A stretch of 64,000 nucleotides of DNA from Bemisia tabaci (Eukaryota > Arthropoda > Insecta > Hemiptera > Aleyrodidae), in contig NC_092796.1 of assembly GCF_918797505.1 (NCBI RefSeq), forward strand, positions 56,636,851 to 56,700,850. Reading direction: 5' to 3'. The position numbers and the translations under genes were made by a program. The notes under the pieces were generated by a model. The model did not search any database. It was given only the letters and a program-made list of their open reading frames with translations, and had not been told where the DNA came from. The stretch's first letter is position 1. Each line of letters begins with the position of its first letter. Of this stretch, positions 1-11,461 are shown one piece after another.

Positions 1-365
1 GGTGGCACGAGATGAACGACAGGATGTGGGGCAGCGCCACCGGCTAAGTTTGCGACACACTCGGGGCTTCTGATAAAAAGATTTCCGCTGCGCTGCAAGC
101 CCATAAAGATCCTTAACAGTCAACTTCACTGCCCTTTTCACATGGGTAGGTGACATGATCTCGCGCTCGCTTCGCTGTTGCTTCCTGCTCCCGTGCGTGC
201 AACTGATGCACAGAAACCTGCTTGGAATAATGAAAATATTTACCTTTGTCAGGTATGCCGCGATAGCGAAGAGAGCAGTAAGTGTCGAATTTGCTCTTAA
301 AATTCGTCGAATCTCCTTTAGATGAAATCACTGAAATGGCTAAAACTGCTCTGAGAAAAAGCTAT
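1..365. other. No gene seen
   Basis: Only short frames and no recognised repeat. Confidence 0.5.
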
Positions 366-494
366 GGCTTATAAACCATTTAGTGGTTTATATGGAACAC
401 CACTAATAGGTTATGGCTCACAGACTGAGTATCATTAGTTCCTTTACGACTATTACTGGTGTTCCATTTGAACCATTAATCGGTCTATGAAGTC
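366..494. mobile_element. Small MITE-like inverted repeat
   Basis: The left arm contains TATGGAACACCACTAATAGG and the right arm ACTATTACTGGTGTTCCAT. The arms of about 44 bp match with several changes. About 130 bp in all. Confidence 0.6.
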
Positions 495-1560
495 GTAGAT
501 TTTTCTCCGTGTGAAAAATTCATCGTATGAAAACGAGACATGAGAAAGCCGCAAGTGCGCAAATATGACGTAGTTTCAGGCGAAACAGCCGTAAGTGACA
601 TTATTTTTCAGAGAGTCAATCAAGACAGTGCTTTCAAGTGAAGTGCCGCCCTCTTCTGCCAATTTCTAAATTTGCGTTACAATTTTTTATTGGCTCATGC
701 TAGATATAATGAGAAAGCTCTGCATTGTTTGCTTAATTGTTTTGCTTTCATGTAAAGTTTACGCACTGTTTATGAAGTTCCCGCCAGCAGCCAGCGCCGC
801 TAAATTTAGTTTTCGACGAGCATTTCTTCCGGGCATATTTCAGTGAGAATTTTCACCCGAGTCAAATTTTGTCTGTCAGCAACTTTTCTGCGTGGATGGT
901 CCTAACTGTGAATGCTCATTTGCCAATTTCTTGGGAAAAATAAGGGTCATGGCGTGTCATCCGAGTGATCGCCTAGATTATGTCCGAAATATCGCAACAG
1001 GCTGACCACCATAACCGGCCGGAAGCAGACTTTCAGGACGTTCAGCGCCATGAGTTATTCGACACCGTCGATTTCGCAGAATAGCACGGGAGAAAAGTGC
1101 GAATTTTTGCAGTGGAAGGAGGATGAAAATTGCTGCCCCTCGCTCGACGTGTTTTCATTCAGACAGATCCAATTCTAGGTGTTATAATGCAAGTTAGCGA
1201 ATCTTTGTGTCCGTTTTCTCGGCGTTTGCGAAACACGGTTCCCGCCCCTTCCTTTTCTCTCTGTCCGTTTTCTATTTGTTTTTTTATGGCGCTCGTGTTT
1301 TTTTCCTAGCTTTTTTTCGCTCAGAACAAGCCGTTGAGCATACTCGTAGCTTTCTGCTTAAGATTTTCATTAAGGGATGAACCATCAACCAAAGAGTGCA
1401 GTTGCCAGTTTGGCACAAATAATTATCACATTCCTTCGAAAAAAAAGAGTGCCCAAAGAATAATCCTCATTCTAATTTTATGTGAACTGTCCCGTCCGTC
1501 TTACACAGTTCGAATATTACGTATCTAAAAAAGATAGGTAAACATGTTTTAGCACCCATT

Positions 1561-1690
1561 GGGCGCCTTCAAGTCTCCGTGATACGCTTCGCTTCGCCGG
1601 GAAGTTAGTTTAGATGCGTGACCCAACTCACGGCGCTGATTTCCACCTCGGCCTGGGCGCCTTCAAGTCTCCGTGATACGCTTCGCTTCG
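1561..1690. repeat. 36-bp direct repeat, two copies 94 bp apart
   Basis: GGGCGCCTTCAAGTCTCCGT through ACGCTTCGCTTCG is identical at 1561-1596 and 1655-1690. Confidence 0.85.
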
Positions 1691-1699
1691 TAAATATTT

Positions 1700-2500
1700 G
1701 ATTCATCTGTGAATTTTTGAAGTCTTTTTTTGGAAGTACTTTGTTGTCCTTAAGAAATTTCAACAATTTAAGCGTGCGGCTGGCTTGTAACGGGTGACAC
1801 GAATTCCTTGCTCATTCTATGTAGTGAGCACAGAATAACGTTCAATTTTTGCTAATCTTCTGTGCACACAATTTTTTCCGGATACTAGAACGGCACCTTA
1901 TCGCTTGTGGATTGTTTAATTGCCCGCCGACCTTTTTCTCACTTTTTGATGACCTGAACTAGCCGGTCGGGTAACTTAGCGTTTGAATTGGTTTTTTTAC
2001 CGATCTTCCATGCCGTTCATGTTCATTGAACCTGCAGCTCGCATTTTCTTTTTTCTTTTAGCTGATGAGGAAATAATTATTTGGACCATAGCACTTATCT
2101 GTCGATAGTCCCTTGTGCGATCACTACTATTCGGAACGTAACAACATTCCAACGTTGCAAAATTTATTTAAACGATCCTATTTTTTACAAGAATGTACTT
2201 ATGCAACTTTTCCCCCCAAAAGTCTGGTTTTTGCACGAGATCAGAAGAAAAATCAGTGAAATTTTCAGCCAGAAATGTCCGAGATTCTCCTGGTTAAAAA
2301 TATAATTTGCGAGGGAAAATTATAGGAAACTTTAAGATGTTGTTACGTTCTTGCGTGAGGGAAACGACGGACTGCGCTTGTTTTTTTTATTAAGACTGGT
2401 GCGTAACTATTACTTCTGCCGAGGCATAATTTGAAGGAGGAAAGGTAAAAAAGGCGCAGCACCTGAGATAGGCGGGGGCGCAAAGATTCCTAGTTACGTC
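1700..2500. other. No gene seen
   Basis: AT-rich unique-looking sequence with T runs. The short frame at 2081-2305 resembles nothing I know. Confidence 0.45.
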
Positions 2501-2505
2501 ATTGT

Positions 2506-2552
2506 GTATAGTATGTGTGTGTGTAGTATGTGTATAGTTGTGTGTGTGTGGT
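2506..2552. repeat. GT-rich microsatellite
   Basis: Repeated TATGTGTGTGTGTAG-like units. Confidence 0.7.
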
Positions 2553-2810
2553 ATCATCCACCAAGCGTTAGTATGCTTAGCTCGGTTTCCTTCACCTCGA
2601 CCTCATCAATCGGTGATGAATATTTGCATTGGTCGCTGTACGTGGCTAATTGATGAGATGAAGGTGCTAAAATCGTGCCATGCGCTAATAAACCGAGTGA
2701 CGCCATTCACGTGTTTTTTCATGGGGCAATATCACCGGTTATTTAATACGTATAGAAACTCAACACCCACGCGGGTCTGGATATTTCCCAGCCAGTATCG
2801 TCCCTCCTCT

Positions 2811-2917
2811 GACGTTAGAACGTATTCCAATTTCTGGATGAGCCCCAGATTGCATGGATTTATATTGTAAATCAGGGCTTACGTGGAAATTTAGATACAC
2901 CCTTGTACATCCGAGGA
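2811..2917. repeat. Repeat family E copy
   Basis: The family carries a central GAGCC-CAG-AAGCATGG-TT-ATAT block between TCCAATTTC on the left and GAAATT-AGATACGC on the right, so the ends are inverted. This copy reads GATGAGCCCCAGATTGCATG. Confidence 0.55.
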
Positions 2918-3034
2918 GCGACAGTATGTACTATCATAGATACATTATTTGTGACGTAGCAGGGCAAAGTGTGCCTTCAGCTGAAACTAGATACTAACAA
3001 GTATGTTAACACAGGTAAAATGGAAGTTAGATTA

Positions 3035-3054
3035 TACAAATGACGTCATTTGTA
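3035..3054. promoter_or_regulatory. Perfect 20-bp palindrome containing a CRE-type TGACGTCA
   Basis: TACAAATGACGTCATTTGTA is its own complement and contains the full CREB/ATF core. No gene is recognised nearby, so a regulatory role is only a possibility. Confidence 0.3.
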
Positions 3055-3574
3055 TTTACGTCATTCAACCAATGTTCATTGTAAACACTTATATCTTATT
3101 CAGGAGTTGATTTCCAGATTTCCCGTTTTGCGGTTTATTTTCCCAGAGCAATTTTAAAGAGAAAACATGTGACGTAGTGCTTTAATTCATACCTTGTCTA
3201 AAGGCCAATCTTTTCTTAAATTTTCGGAAAATTTTCCAATCAAATGAAAAACAGTTCATTACAAACGCCATGACGTCTCCAAACAGGGTATCTCAAGCGC
3301 CAAAATGGACACCGCATCCTCCTCAAATTCTATTATAAGTATATCTATATACATTAAACGATCAGATTGATTCTGAAAATATATTCAAAATTTCAAGTCT
3401 CTTTTGTGTTTATATTAGGTGTGATTAACTTTTTCCGTTTCACATCGGTCTCACGGAGATTGGCGCTCAGGTGGCGCTTGTGATACTTCAGCCGGAAAGT
3501 GACGAGCTGTGGTTTAGTTATCTCACCCCCTTCCCTCACTCTAAGGCACATTTTGTCTTGCTGCGTCATATTTT

Positions 3575-3674
3575 GTCGCTCCTCCAGCGTGAAGGCATAT
3601 TCCGATTCCCGCATGAGCCTTAGGAAGCATAGATTCATGTGTTGAACGGATCTCCTGTGGAAATTGAAATACGT
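3575..3674. repeat. Repeat family E copy
   Basis: CATGAGCCTTAGGAAGCATA and GGAAATTGAAATACGTC match the family block, with diverged ends. Confidence 0.55.
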
Positions 3675-3731
3675 CAGAGAGGCATGATTTGATGAGATAC
3701 GCAACTGATCCGTTGACTAGTGGATGATAAC

Positions 3732-3855
3732 TGGACGTATTTCTGTCAAACGGAACTATGTGCATTATGACGTGAGCCCTGTTATGCATATATCCTTATG
3801 GGTCTCAGGGCTCATGTCTTAATGCACATAGTTCTGTTTGATGGAAATACGTCCA
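3732..3855. repeat. Hairpin with 49-bp arms
   Basis: TGGACGTATTTCTGTCAAAC (3732) pairs with TTTGATGGAAATACGTCCA (ending 3855), with a few mismatches. The loop is about 26 bp. Confidence 0.75.
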
Positions 3856-4027
3856 ACTCAGGTGCGGGCTTTCTCGCGGCATTTTTGACATTCTTCGAGA
3901 CGGTCGACCATGATAGCAGTGCGATCGGTTAACATACCACGAAATACTCCAGAAAATGAACTTTCTGCCGGCCGGGTTTCGTTTCCTTCGCAAGCATCAA
4001 GTGATATTTTGAAATATCACGATCGAC

Positions 4028-4845
4028 GCTATCGTGCTGAGGGAAAACGCCTTATGAGCATTCGATCGTTGCCAAATTCCCTCCTAGAAATATTTAGTTT
4101 TGAAGAAAGTTTAGAAAATGTTTCCTTGAAACGTTCAGACACTATAGATCAAATTAAGCGCAGGGTTGCTGGTGGTCTGGATCATCGGGAAAATCAGGGA
4201 ATTTTCGACGACCGGGAAAAGTCAGGGAATTCGTGGGAAAAGTTAGGGAATAAGTCTCATAGTCACTATAACAATTCACCAGTCCTCCAACTGTTTACCC
4301 TCTCTGGTCATTTTTAAGGCTTGTCATCTTTTAAGCAGCCACTGAATGCCTTCTCCTAGGATTTGATCTCTAAATAAGGGCATTTTGTTCCAACTTTAGG
4401 GAAAGCCAAAGAAAAAGAAAACTGGAAATTTTATTCGAAGGTCAGGTAAAGTCAGGGAATTAGAAAATTCTGGAGTCATGGTGAAGTCAGAGAATTTGGA
4501 AATGAAGAAATTATGACAACCCTAAACTACGAACCGAACCCCCTGAAAAATTGAAGCAAACCATCCCCAAACACTGGTAAAAAAAACCCTCTTGGTTCAA
4601 GAGTGCAGCTTCTTGTCGCCGTATTTAAGAGTCTGGACTCTTGTTTCAATGCAAAATCCGCTTGAAACAAGAGTTCAAGACTCTTAAATCCGGCGACAAG
4701 AAACTGCACTCTTAAGTCAATGCAATGCGGCATTGGTCCAAGAGGTTTTTTTTACCAGTGAATTCTACCGGAAATTCGTGATTTGCCAAGGAAATTTGAC
4801 AACGTCTGAAGGCTCTTACGGCGTTCTTCCTTAGCACGGCATTAC
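4028..4845. mobile_element. Family A-type element with nested family B copy
   Basis: CGTGCTGAGGGAAAACGCCT near 4034 and GGCGTTCTTCCTTAGCACGG near 4820 are family A ends. Between them lie about 380 bp of sequence with repeated GTCAGGGAAT motifs and then a family B MITE at 4572-4760. The ends may belong to one expanded element or to two separate fragments. Confidence 0.55.
4572..4760. mobile_element. Diverged MITE family B
   Basis: CACTGGTAAAAAAAACCCTC at the left and TTTTTTTTACCAGTG at the right. Internal arms match family B in layout (AGAGTCTGGACTCTTG). About 189 bp. Confidence 0.72.
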
Positions 4846-5510
4846 GGTTCTACGTGCGTTTGTGGTGGTGGGGGGGGGGGGATGATGCCACGTCATCAGG
4901 ATTCGGGGTAATCTGTCGGGCGGCCAGCTGCGGGCGGTGGTGACTCAGAGTCGGCGTCGAGGCCGAGCACAGCTTTTATCGACTGAAACGGAGATCCATC
5001 ACGGAGCCATGCGGAGGGGGCGGAGCGGCCGATACTGCACCGCAAGCAGTAAGAGATACGGAAGAGAGCCGTAAGTGGAGCTTACGGTGAGCCATGAGAC
5101 GCATAAGAGCGTGTGCTAACCGTGGCTCATACGGAAATGCTCCTTGGCTATCACGGCAGAGCTCCCGACCGCGCTAAGAGGACGCGGAGTGACACGGAGC
5201 GAGGATTTAGATCCGATCACGTCCGGATGTAACGGTCGTTCCCTGCGTAGGTCTACAGCAGCTCGCCATAACTCAACACAACACTCCTTGACCAGAAGGA
5301 AGCCCTCATCCCGGCCAGTGTAAACAAACAGGGGCGCCAATTAGGAAGAATCTCTCCCAACCCTCGAGTTTCGATCTTTTTCGGGGTCATTCCAATCAGT
5401 TGGAGAGGATTTTCGAGATTTTTTCAAGTTATGACGGACTGCGGCCCTCTCGAAAATTTAACCTCCTCGCGACAATTTTCAGCCCGCCAACACTCACTGA
5501 AAAACTAGTT

Positions 5511-5693
5511 CGGTGTTCCATATATCATCCCACCTATTTGGTTCGTCGAACTGATCTTTCGGTTCGTGTACCCGAACGTTCGATCCGTGTGACTGAACTG
5601 TGTTCGCCTGTTCACTTTACCGTTGAGTTTCGGTTTGGCGAACCAAAAATTTGGTTTGACAAACCGAATCAGTTGGGATGATGTGGAACACCG
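5511..5693. mobile_element. MITE-like element with GTTCG-rich interior
   Basis: Inverted ends CGGTGTTCCATATATCATCC and GGATGATGTGGAACACCG. The interior repeats GGTTCG and GAACC on both strands. Confidence 0.7.
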
Positions 5694-5699
5694 GATACG

Positions 5700-7400
5700 T
5701 CCGAACTTGTTTTTTTGGTGAACACTCCTAATAGGAAGGCCGGTGTAGGTGAGGTTTGATTTTTTTTGGAGTTGTAGCCTCCCAAAGCTACTTATAACCT
5801 CCTTCTTCTTAGCTTTCCAACACCTACGTTTCAGGTAGCACCCTTGTAAAAATACTTGCGTGTTAGCACCATTCAATTATCCAAGTGCTATCCCATCAGT
5901 CGATCGAAAGGGGTTTGAAATATACATTTTGGTACTTACGGATCTGAGAAAGCTAGAGGAGGAATTAGAGAATTTCTCATAACTTGTCACTTGCCGGAGA
6001 GTTTTAGATCTTTTCGCTATTGAGAGTAAAATCAATTCGTCGAGTTGAAAAGCGCCACCAAAATAATTATCACCGGTCTTTACCGCGGGACGGTGAGAGG
6101 AAAAGTCTCAAGAGATACCAGGAATTTTTTCCGTGTTATTGTATCTGTCAGCAACCCCGAATTAATTTTGGACAGGAATGAATAACCAGACAATAATTCG
6201 AACCATTTAAAAGCTGGAACTTGCATTATTTCGATAAGTTTTTGACCTCAGACAACGAGCTGAGAGCCACTACAAGCCGCACCGGAGCGCTTACTTTTCT
6301 ACTCGCGTGTTGAAGTCTCTCTCACGAGCGCCAGCAGCACCATTACGAACTCGATTATGAGCGTGATTGGCACTAGCAGTGATATTGAAACATATGGAAT
6401 CACATATTCTAGCAAAATCAAGGGGAGAAGCTTATTTTTACGCGTAGTACACCTTTCTTTTTCCAATTAATAATGCCGCTTTTCGTCCGGAAATCTAGTG
6501 TGGTTAGCCGTGTCACCTGGCGGTTTTTTTTCCGCTCCAAACTCACATATGGCATGGTGGATGAAACGCTGCCAGAATTGCGAACGCGAAGTCGGTCAAC
6601 TGCACGAGCCGCGGCTGCAGCTGTGGTTTGGCACGGGCATGGGCGTCTGGTGAGGAGCGTCTCGACGCCAGTGTTGCCGTTTTTACGTTGTAATGAGGCT
6701 CTTTCACCTTTCTTCTTGCGGAAATATCGGTGGATTTTCTGTGAAAGGAGCAACGGTGTGCATCATGCGGTTTGTCACGGGCCTTCGCGACCGGCTGGTG
6801 CGAAATCGCGCCGTGGGATGGAGGATTGGAGGACTCGACTAATATGAGATTTTAGAAGCGGATAAATAAATATCTCTTTGAATAAAATAGATTAAGTTTA
6901 AAAAATGAATGGATCGTATTCGATTTCTCAAACAGGTGAGATTGTATCGATAGGTTCAACACGTAAATATGGCCTCGAAAGTCGGGAATGGCTTTTGTGA
7001 TAGATTTTGATTCCTTTGAGTACCCTATGCATATGGTGATGAAAAGTGAAATTGTTCGGAATTTTCTCTTTTTCAGCTTCTCTAACTTAAACCCTAAAAT
7101 TTTCCTTTTGAAGTTATGTTCTATTATTTGATTACGATACATTGAACTACTATTGAATACGATTCATTGTGAAATTACTTTGTTTCAATAGTTACCGGCG
7201 GTTATTGTTAGTTTTTCATGTTGACATTTCAAACTTATCGTGGCTCCATATGTGTACAGTTTACATATTTTAAAGTGAGAAAATTGAAAATTGAGACCGC
7301 CAATTCTTCGACAACTGCGCACCTTATGTTATAGATACTTTTGTAAAAAGTTGTATGTTCAAAAATTTTGAGGACTTCTTTTATAGGCCCGAAGTTTTGG
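5700..7400. other. No gene seen
   Basis: Two overlapping frames on opposite strands at 6418-6847 are each over 110 codons but show no family motif, and the + frame is arginine-rich low-complexity. I see nothing else. Confidence 0.4.
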
Positions 7401-7409
7401 GGGAAATAA

Positions 7410-7745
7410 AATACTTTATCTATCTATCTACCTATATATCAAGCTGGAGAAAAGGTGCTGGGTCCACACCATTTCGCAGGGAAAACAAAGCCAAGAAATT
7501 CCAAAAATTAAAATTAGAGTCAAAATTAAATTTTTTGAACTCTAATGCGTACCAGTACGAAACTGAGGGGGAGGAGTATTCAGCTCAGGCAGTTTGCATT
7601 GGAATATTGGACCCAGCACCTTTTCTCCACCTTGTTACATACAGTTCGGGGCACTCCTTAGTGTTTTATTTTTTCATTTACCTATATATCTATCTACCTA
7701 TATCTATCACTCTATCTATCAATCTATCCATCTCTCTATCCAGTT
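7410..7745. repeat. Two TATC/CTATC microsatellite patches flanking inverted sequence
   Basis: TATCTATCTATCTACC-type patches lie at 7417-7440 and 7676-7742. Between them GGAGAAAAGGTGCTGGGTCC (7446) pairs with GGACCCAGCACCTTTTCTCC (7609), so a palindromic element sits between the repeats. Confidence 0.7.
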
Positions 7746-7959
7746 AGTTGCATAGTGATATGGAACACATGCAAAAAGTACCATTCATTTTACCGCTCCC
7801 TTCGTTGGCCTGTTTTTTTTTGGTGGAAAAAAGGAAATTAAAAGCGAGACTGGATCCGAGTTTGGAAAGTTATGCAAGCAATTATGCACTAGGCCACCTT
7901 GCGCGTGAGACTGCGAAAAGACGCCTGAATAGGGCTTGATTTTTCACTCGGGAGACCAC

Positions 7960-8640
7960 TCGAATCATGGTCGCCCCTCTGCCATCAGAGCACATCTCTA
8001 TTTTCCACGTGGGCCCTGCTTTCACATATGAATCCACGCTTTCCCGGGCTCAAGTCGAAATCGAGATACGGCGACTTGGATGCAGCGAAGACACCCCGCG
8101 GGGCCCCTCTCATCGGTATTTCGTACGATTCTCACCCATTTCCCGGTCCTTTTTCGGTAACCCGGGGTCACGGCCCGGGGGAGCGGGGCGCGGGGAAGGG
8201 TTTCGGGGTTCCGCGTCCCACTGCGCTCTCGTCGAGTTGAGTTGGGTGGCATTTCTTTTGGCTCGTGCATCCTATTCACGGCAGTTCATTATGTTACCTG
8301 CGCCCTTTGTTCGGAGGAATTCGCGATACTCATCTCGAGTCTCATCCTCTCATCCGGAGCCCGCGCCCCCCGCCCCCAGCACCCAGCCCCCCCCCCCCCC
8401 TCATCTGGCCCGGTGTAATTTTTCTCGGCTCCTGTGATGTATCTGTGCGTGTTTGATCTTGTCTCGTCTGGCGCGGCGCTCACCGCCGCGTTTTACCTCC
8501 GAAATGGGCTAAGCCCACCTCCGATAAACATTTTATTCGTTTCCTTTCCTGTTGAGACTGAATCTATCACGTCCGGAGGGCCGCATAGCTTTCGCCTTAC
8601 TCAATATTCACTTTTAATCATCACCTCCAGGTGATGGGAG
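7960..8640. other. GC-rich island with C tract
   Basis: Locally GC-rich with CpG and a C run of about 14 near 8386. Several overlapping frames arise from base composition. It could hold a promoter or 5' exon, but none is identifiable. Confidence 0.35.
8000..8078. repeat. Repeat family E fragment
   Basis: CACATATGAATCCACGCTTT is the reverse of the family centre, followed by CAAGTCGAAATCGAGATACG in the normal orientation. Confidence 0.5.
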
Positions 8641-9248
8641 ACCCTCAATTCAAAACCCCTTCCTCCTCCCCCTCCTCCAATGCTAGAGATGAGTAACACA
8701 TAGTATTTATTCGTCGTTTTTTTTGGTCCGAATACCGAGAGGGCATTATTCCTTTTTCTTTCTTTTTTTGTGTGGATGGTGCGAGGGGCTCAATTTGGGG
8801 GTGCTTAGACAAATTGTCACCTTGGACTAAGGAGATAGCTGAAGTGGCCTTTTTTGTCCGACTACTGAAAGAGCAATATTCGCGTTTCTTGGCTCAATTG
8901 GGGTTTTCGGGAAAAAGGTGATCGGGGAGAGGAAGCTCATCATGTTTGCTTTAAATGTTTTCAGTTTTGTATCTTTTGCTGGAAACTAGAAATTTGAAAC
9001 CTGTCAGGTTTTGCGACACTGTGATCTCGTTAGAAAGTATGATTTAAAAAGATCTTCTGTCTTGGTATTCCTGTGAATGTTATCAAAGGCCATCGGTAAA
9101 ATATTGAGTGGAATCGGGAATATTGTTTAGTTGAAACGTGTTCATCCTGAAGTAAAATAATTACCCTCTTCTGACGGAAAACGAGAGGGTTCCAAACCAT
9201 GTTAGGCCAAGGAGAAGCTAATATAAATTCTGAAATTAATACTATTCC

Positions 9249-9360
9249 AGGGGCCCCCTGACTGCTTCGCGATCCAACTCTCCAAAGAGCCCTGCGCTTT
9301 AGGCGTTATGCGTATGCATCACGCGTTACTCTTATGGCTTTATACCATTGAGTATGATTT
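9249..9360. repeat. Repeat family K copy
   Basis: CTTCGCGATCCAACTCTCC, CGTTATGCGTATGC and CGCGTTACTCTTAT match 60188-60300. Confidence 0.55.
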
Positions 9361-11461
9361 GAATGCAAAGAAGGTAATAAATTCGAATATTGGTCAGTTT
9401 TGGTGGCCAGAGTATCTCCGTGTGCGGCATGGCACCCTGCAAGGGTCGGGGTCGGTGATGTTAAGCCGGATTCCCCCCCCCCCCCCCGCTCCCCTCTCCT
9501 CTATCTCCATCTCACAATCCATGAATGACACGTCTATTGCACCAGGGTCCTTCATTTCCAACCGCGTTAAAATCGATTTTTCGCAAGTTAGACTCTGATT
9601 TATTTTATCGATTCTATTTTGTTTATTTCTTTATTTAAGTAATTTACGTTAAAATGTATCAAACTATGAGATCATCATCCTTTTTTCTTTTTTGAATAAT
9701 TTCTTGTTAACTGCTTTAACTACAACCAACGGTCAAGTAATTGGGATGGTATTTATTTACCTTGAACATTTTTTTCTTCTTTTTTTTTTCTCAAGTAATG
9801 AAACCAATTTACCGAATGGCTAGCTCGATGTTTCTAATGGGGTCTAAATACTCCTAAGTGAAGGCTGCAGCCGGAAAATCCCGACGATGCATTTTAAGCG
9901 CAGCTGCAGTTGCAGTTTTCATCGGAGCGGAAGCGTTGGTATGCAAATAGTAGCACATTGTGCATGCCGACAGATCTGATGCAACATTTGCTCCGTGTAG
10001 TATAGTCTCTACGAAGTTTTGAGAAGAGATCCACCGGAATGGAATTTTCTTCAATTGTATGGCTCGTAGGCTCGTATAGGTACAGAAATCTACTGAGCCC
10101 CAAAATTCACCCGCATGCATTCGTCTGATTTTGGTTACATGTTTGAATGAATAACCCATCATATTTTTATAGTTAAAGATCTTTCACACCTCTGTCCCGT
10201 ATCTAAGTCTAATGTACTTTCTGTTTGTGTGTTTCAGGTGAGATTCACTGGTCAAACTGACCTTTAACGATGCTTCGAAACATTCAAATTGCTGACGAAC
10301 CATCCCGTTTGGTTTAAGGTTGGATCTGCTCAAATCAACTTTTCTTTGATTTTTTTTAAGAAATTCTATAAATCTTAAGAAATGCTATTTTTTTAAAAAA
10401 AAAAAAATAAATCCCATCCTACCTCTCTTGGATATTCTGACGGTAGCTTTCGTGACATTTTACATCTTGATAGAAGCCATACCAGGAATGGAAAAAACAA
10501 AATATGCTACCTTTGCCTATAAATCTCTGTTCTTTACGAAGAGCTCTTATTTGCCCGCAAGATATTCTCTTTATACCAAGACATACAAATAATAGAAACG
10601 GAGTCGGGATCTTTCTTCATCATAGAATCAGACCCTTATTCATAGCATGACCCACAACCCTGCATTCTTCGCACCCATCCTTACTTGGAAACCACCCCAT
10701 TCGATACACCCCTTAAACACGTGCCTATGAAATCGGACCCAACGCAGATTTCTAAAACCCTCGAGCTTTCAAACGAGACACGGACTTTCGAACTTCGGAT
10801 GATCCGTTTTCGCTCATGCGTGGTGTGGTGCGAATTTTCCCAGCTAGCCGAGGAGGAATGTATGCATAACTTATGAATTAGCGAATTCCGGCCGCGTTAG
10901 TCACAGGCTCGACCTGAGCAAGCCGCAACCTGTTCCCTATATTGCCCCCTCCCACCCCCCCCCACCCCCCGACAGGAGAACCCCGACCCTCACCTGCCAT
11001 CGGACTCGACTCCGGCCGCTCATTGGCTCATTCCTCGCTTTGAGGGCCCGGAACCGTTTTGCTCACGTCGGGGGAATTCTATGCATGATGTCTATTGGAT
11101 CAGAACAAAGAACGAAGACCAACAGTCGAGACTGTTTGTTTTTTTAGTAAAAGGGTGTACGCTGTACGGTGGCTTACGCCCTTTTTGTAGGGACCGCGTT
11201 TACGAGATCACCTGTTCAGCATTATTCAGATTGTATATCGATGGCCAAAGTTCGATGCCTCGTCGAAAGTTGAAAAGAGATGGCGTTTTGAACTTCCAAA
11301 TGCGTTATTCCAAAACTAGGCTTACAAAAATGGCTATAATGCAAAAATGGCATAAATGGCATATAAAAATGGCCGAATCATTCACCGGAACTGAACATCT
11401 TTTTGAAATAAAATGTGTAGGTGCTTTAACGAAAAGGACTAAACTCAGCTGGAACTCAACT
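9361..11461. other. No gene seen
   Basis: Contains a C run at about 9474-9487 and an A run at about 10399. The 131-codon frame at 11081-11476 carries no known motif and ends at the edge of the long-TIR element. Confidence 0.4.
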
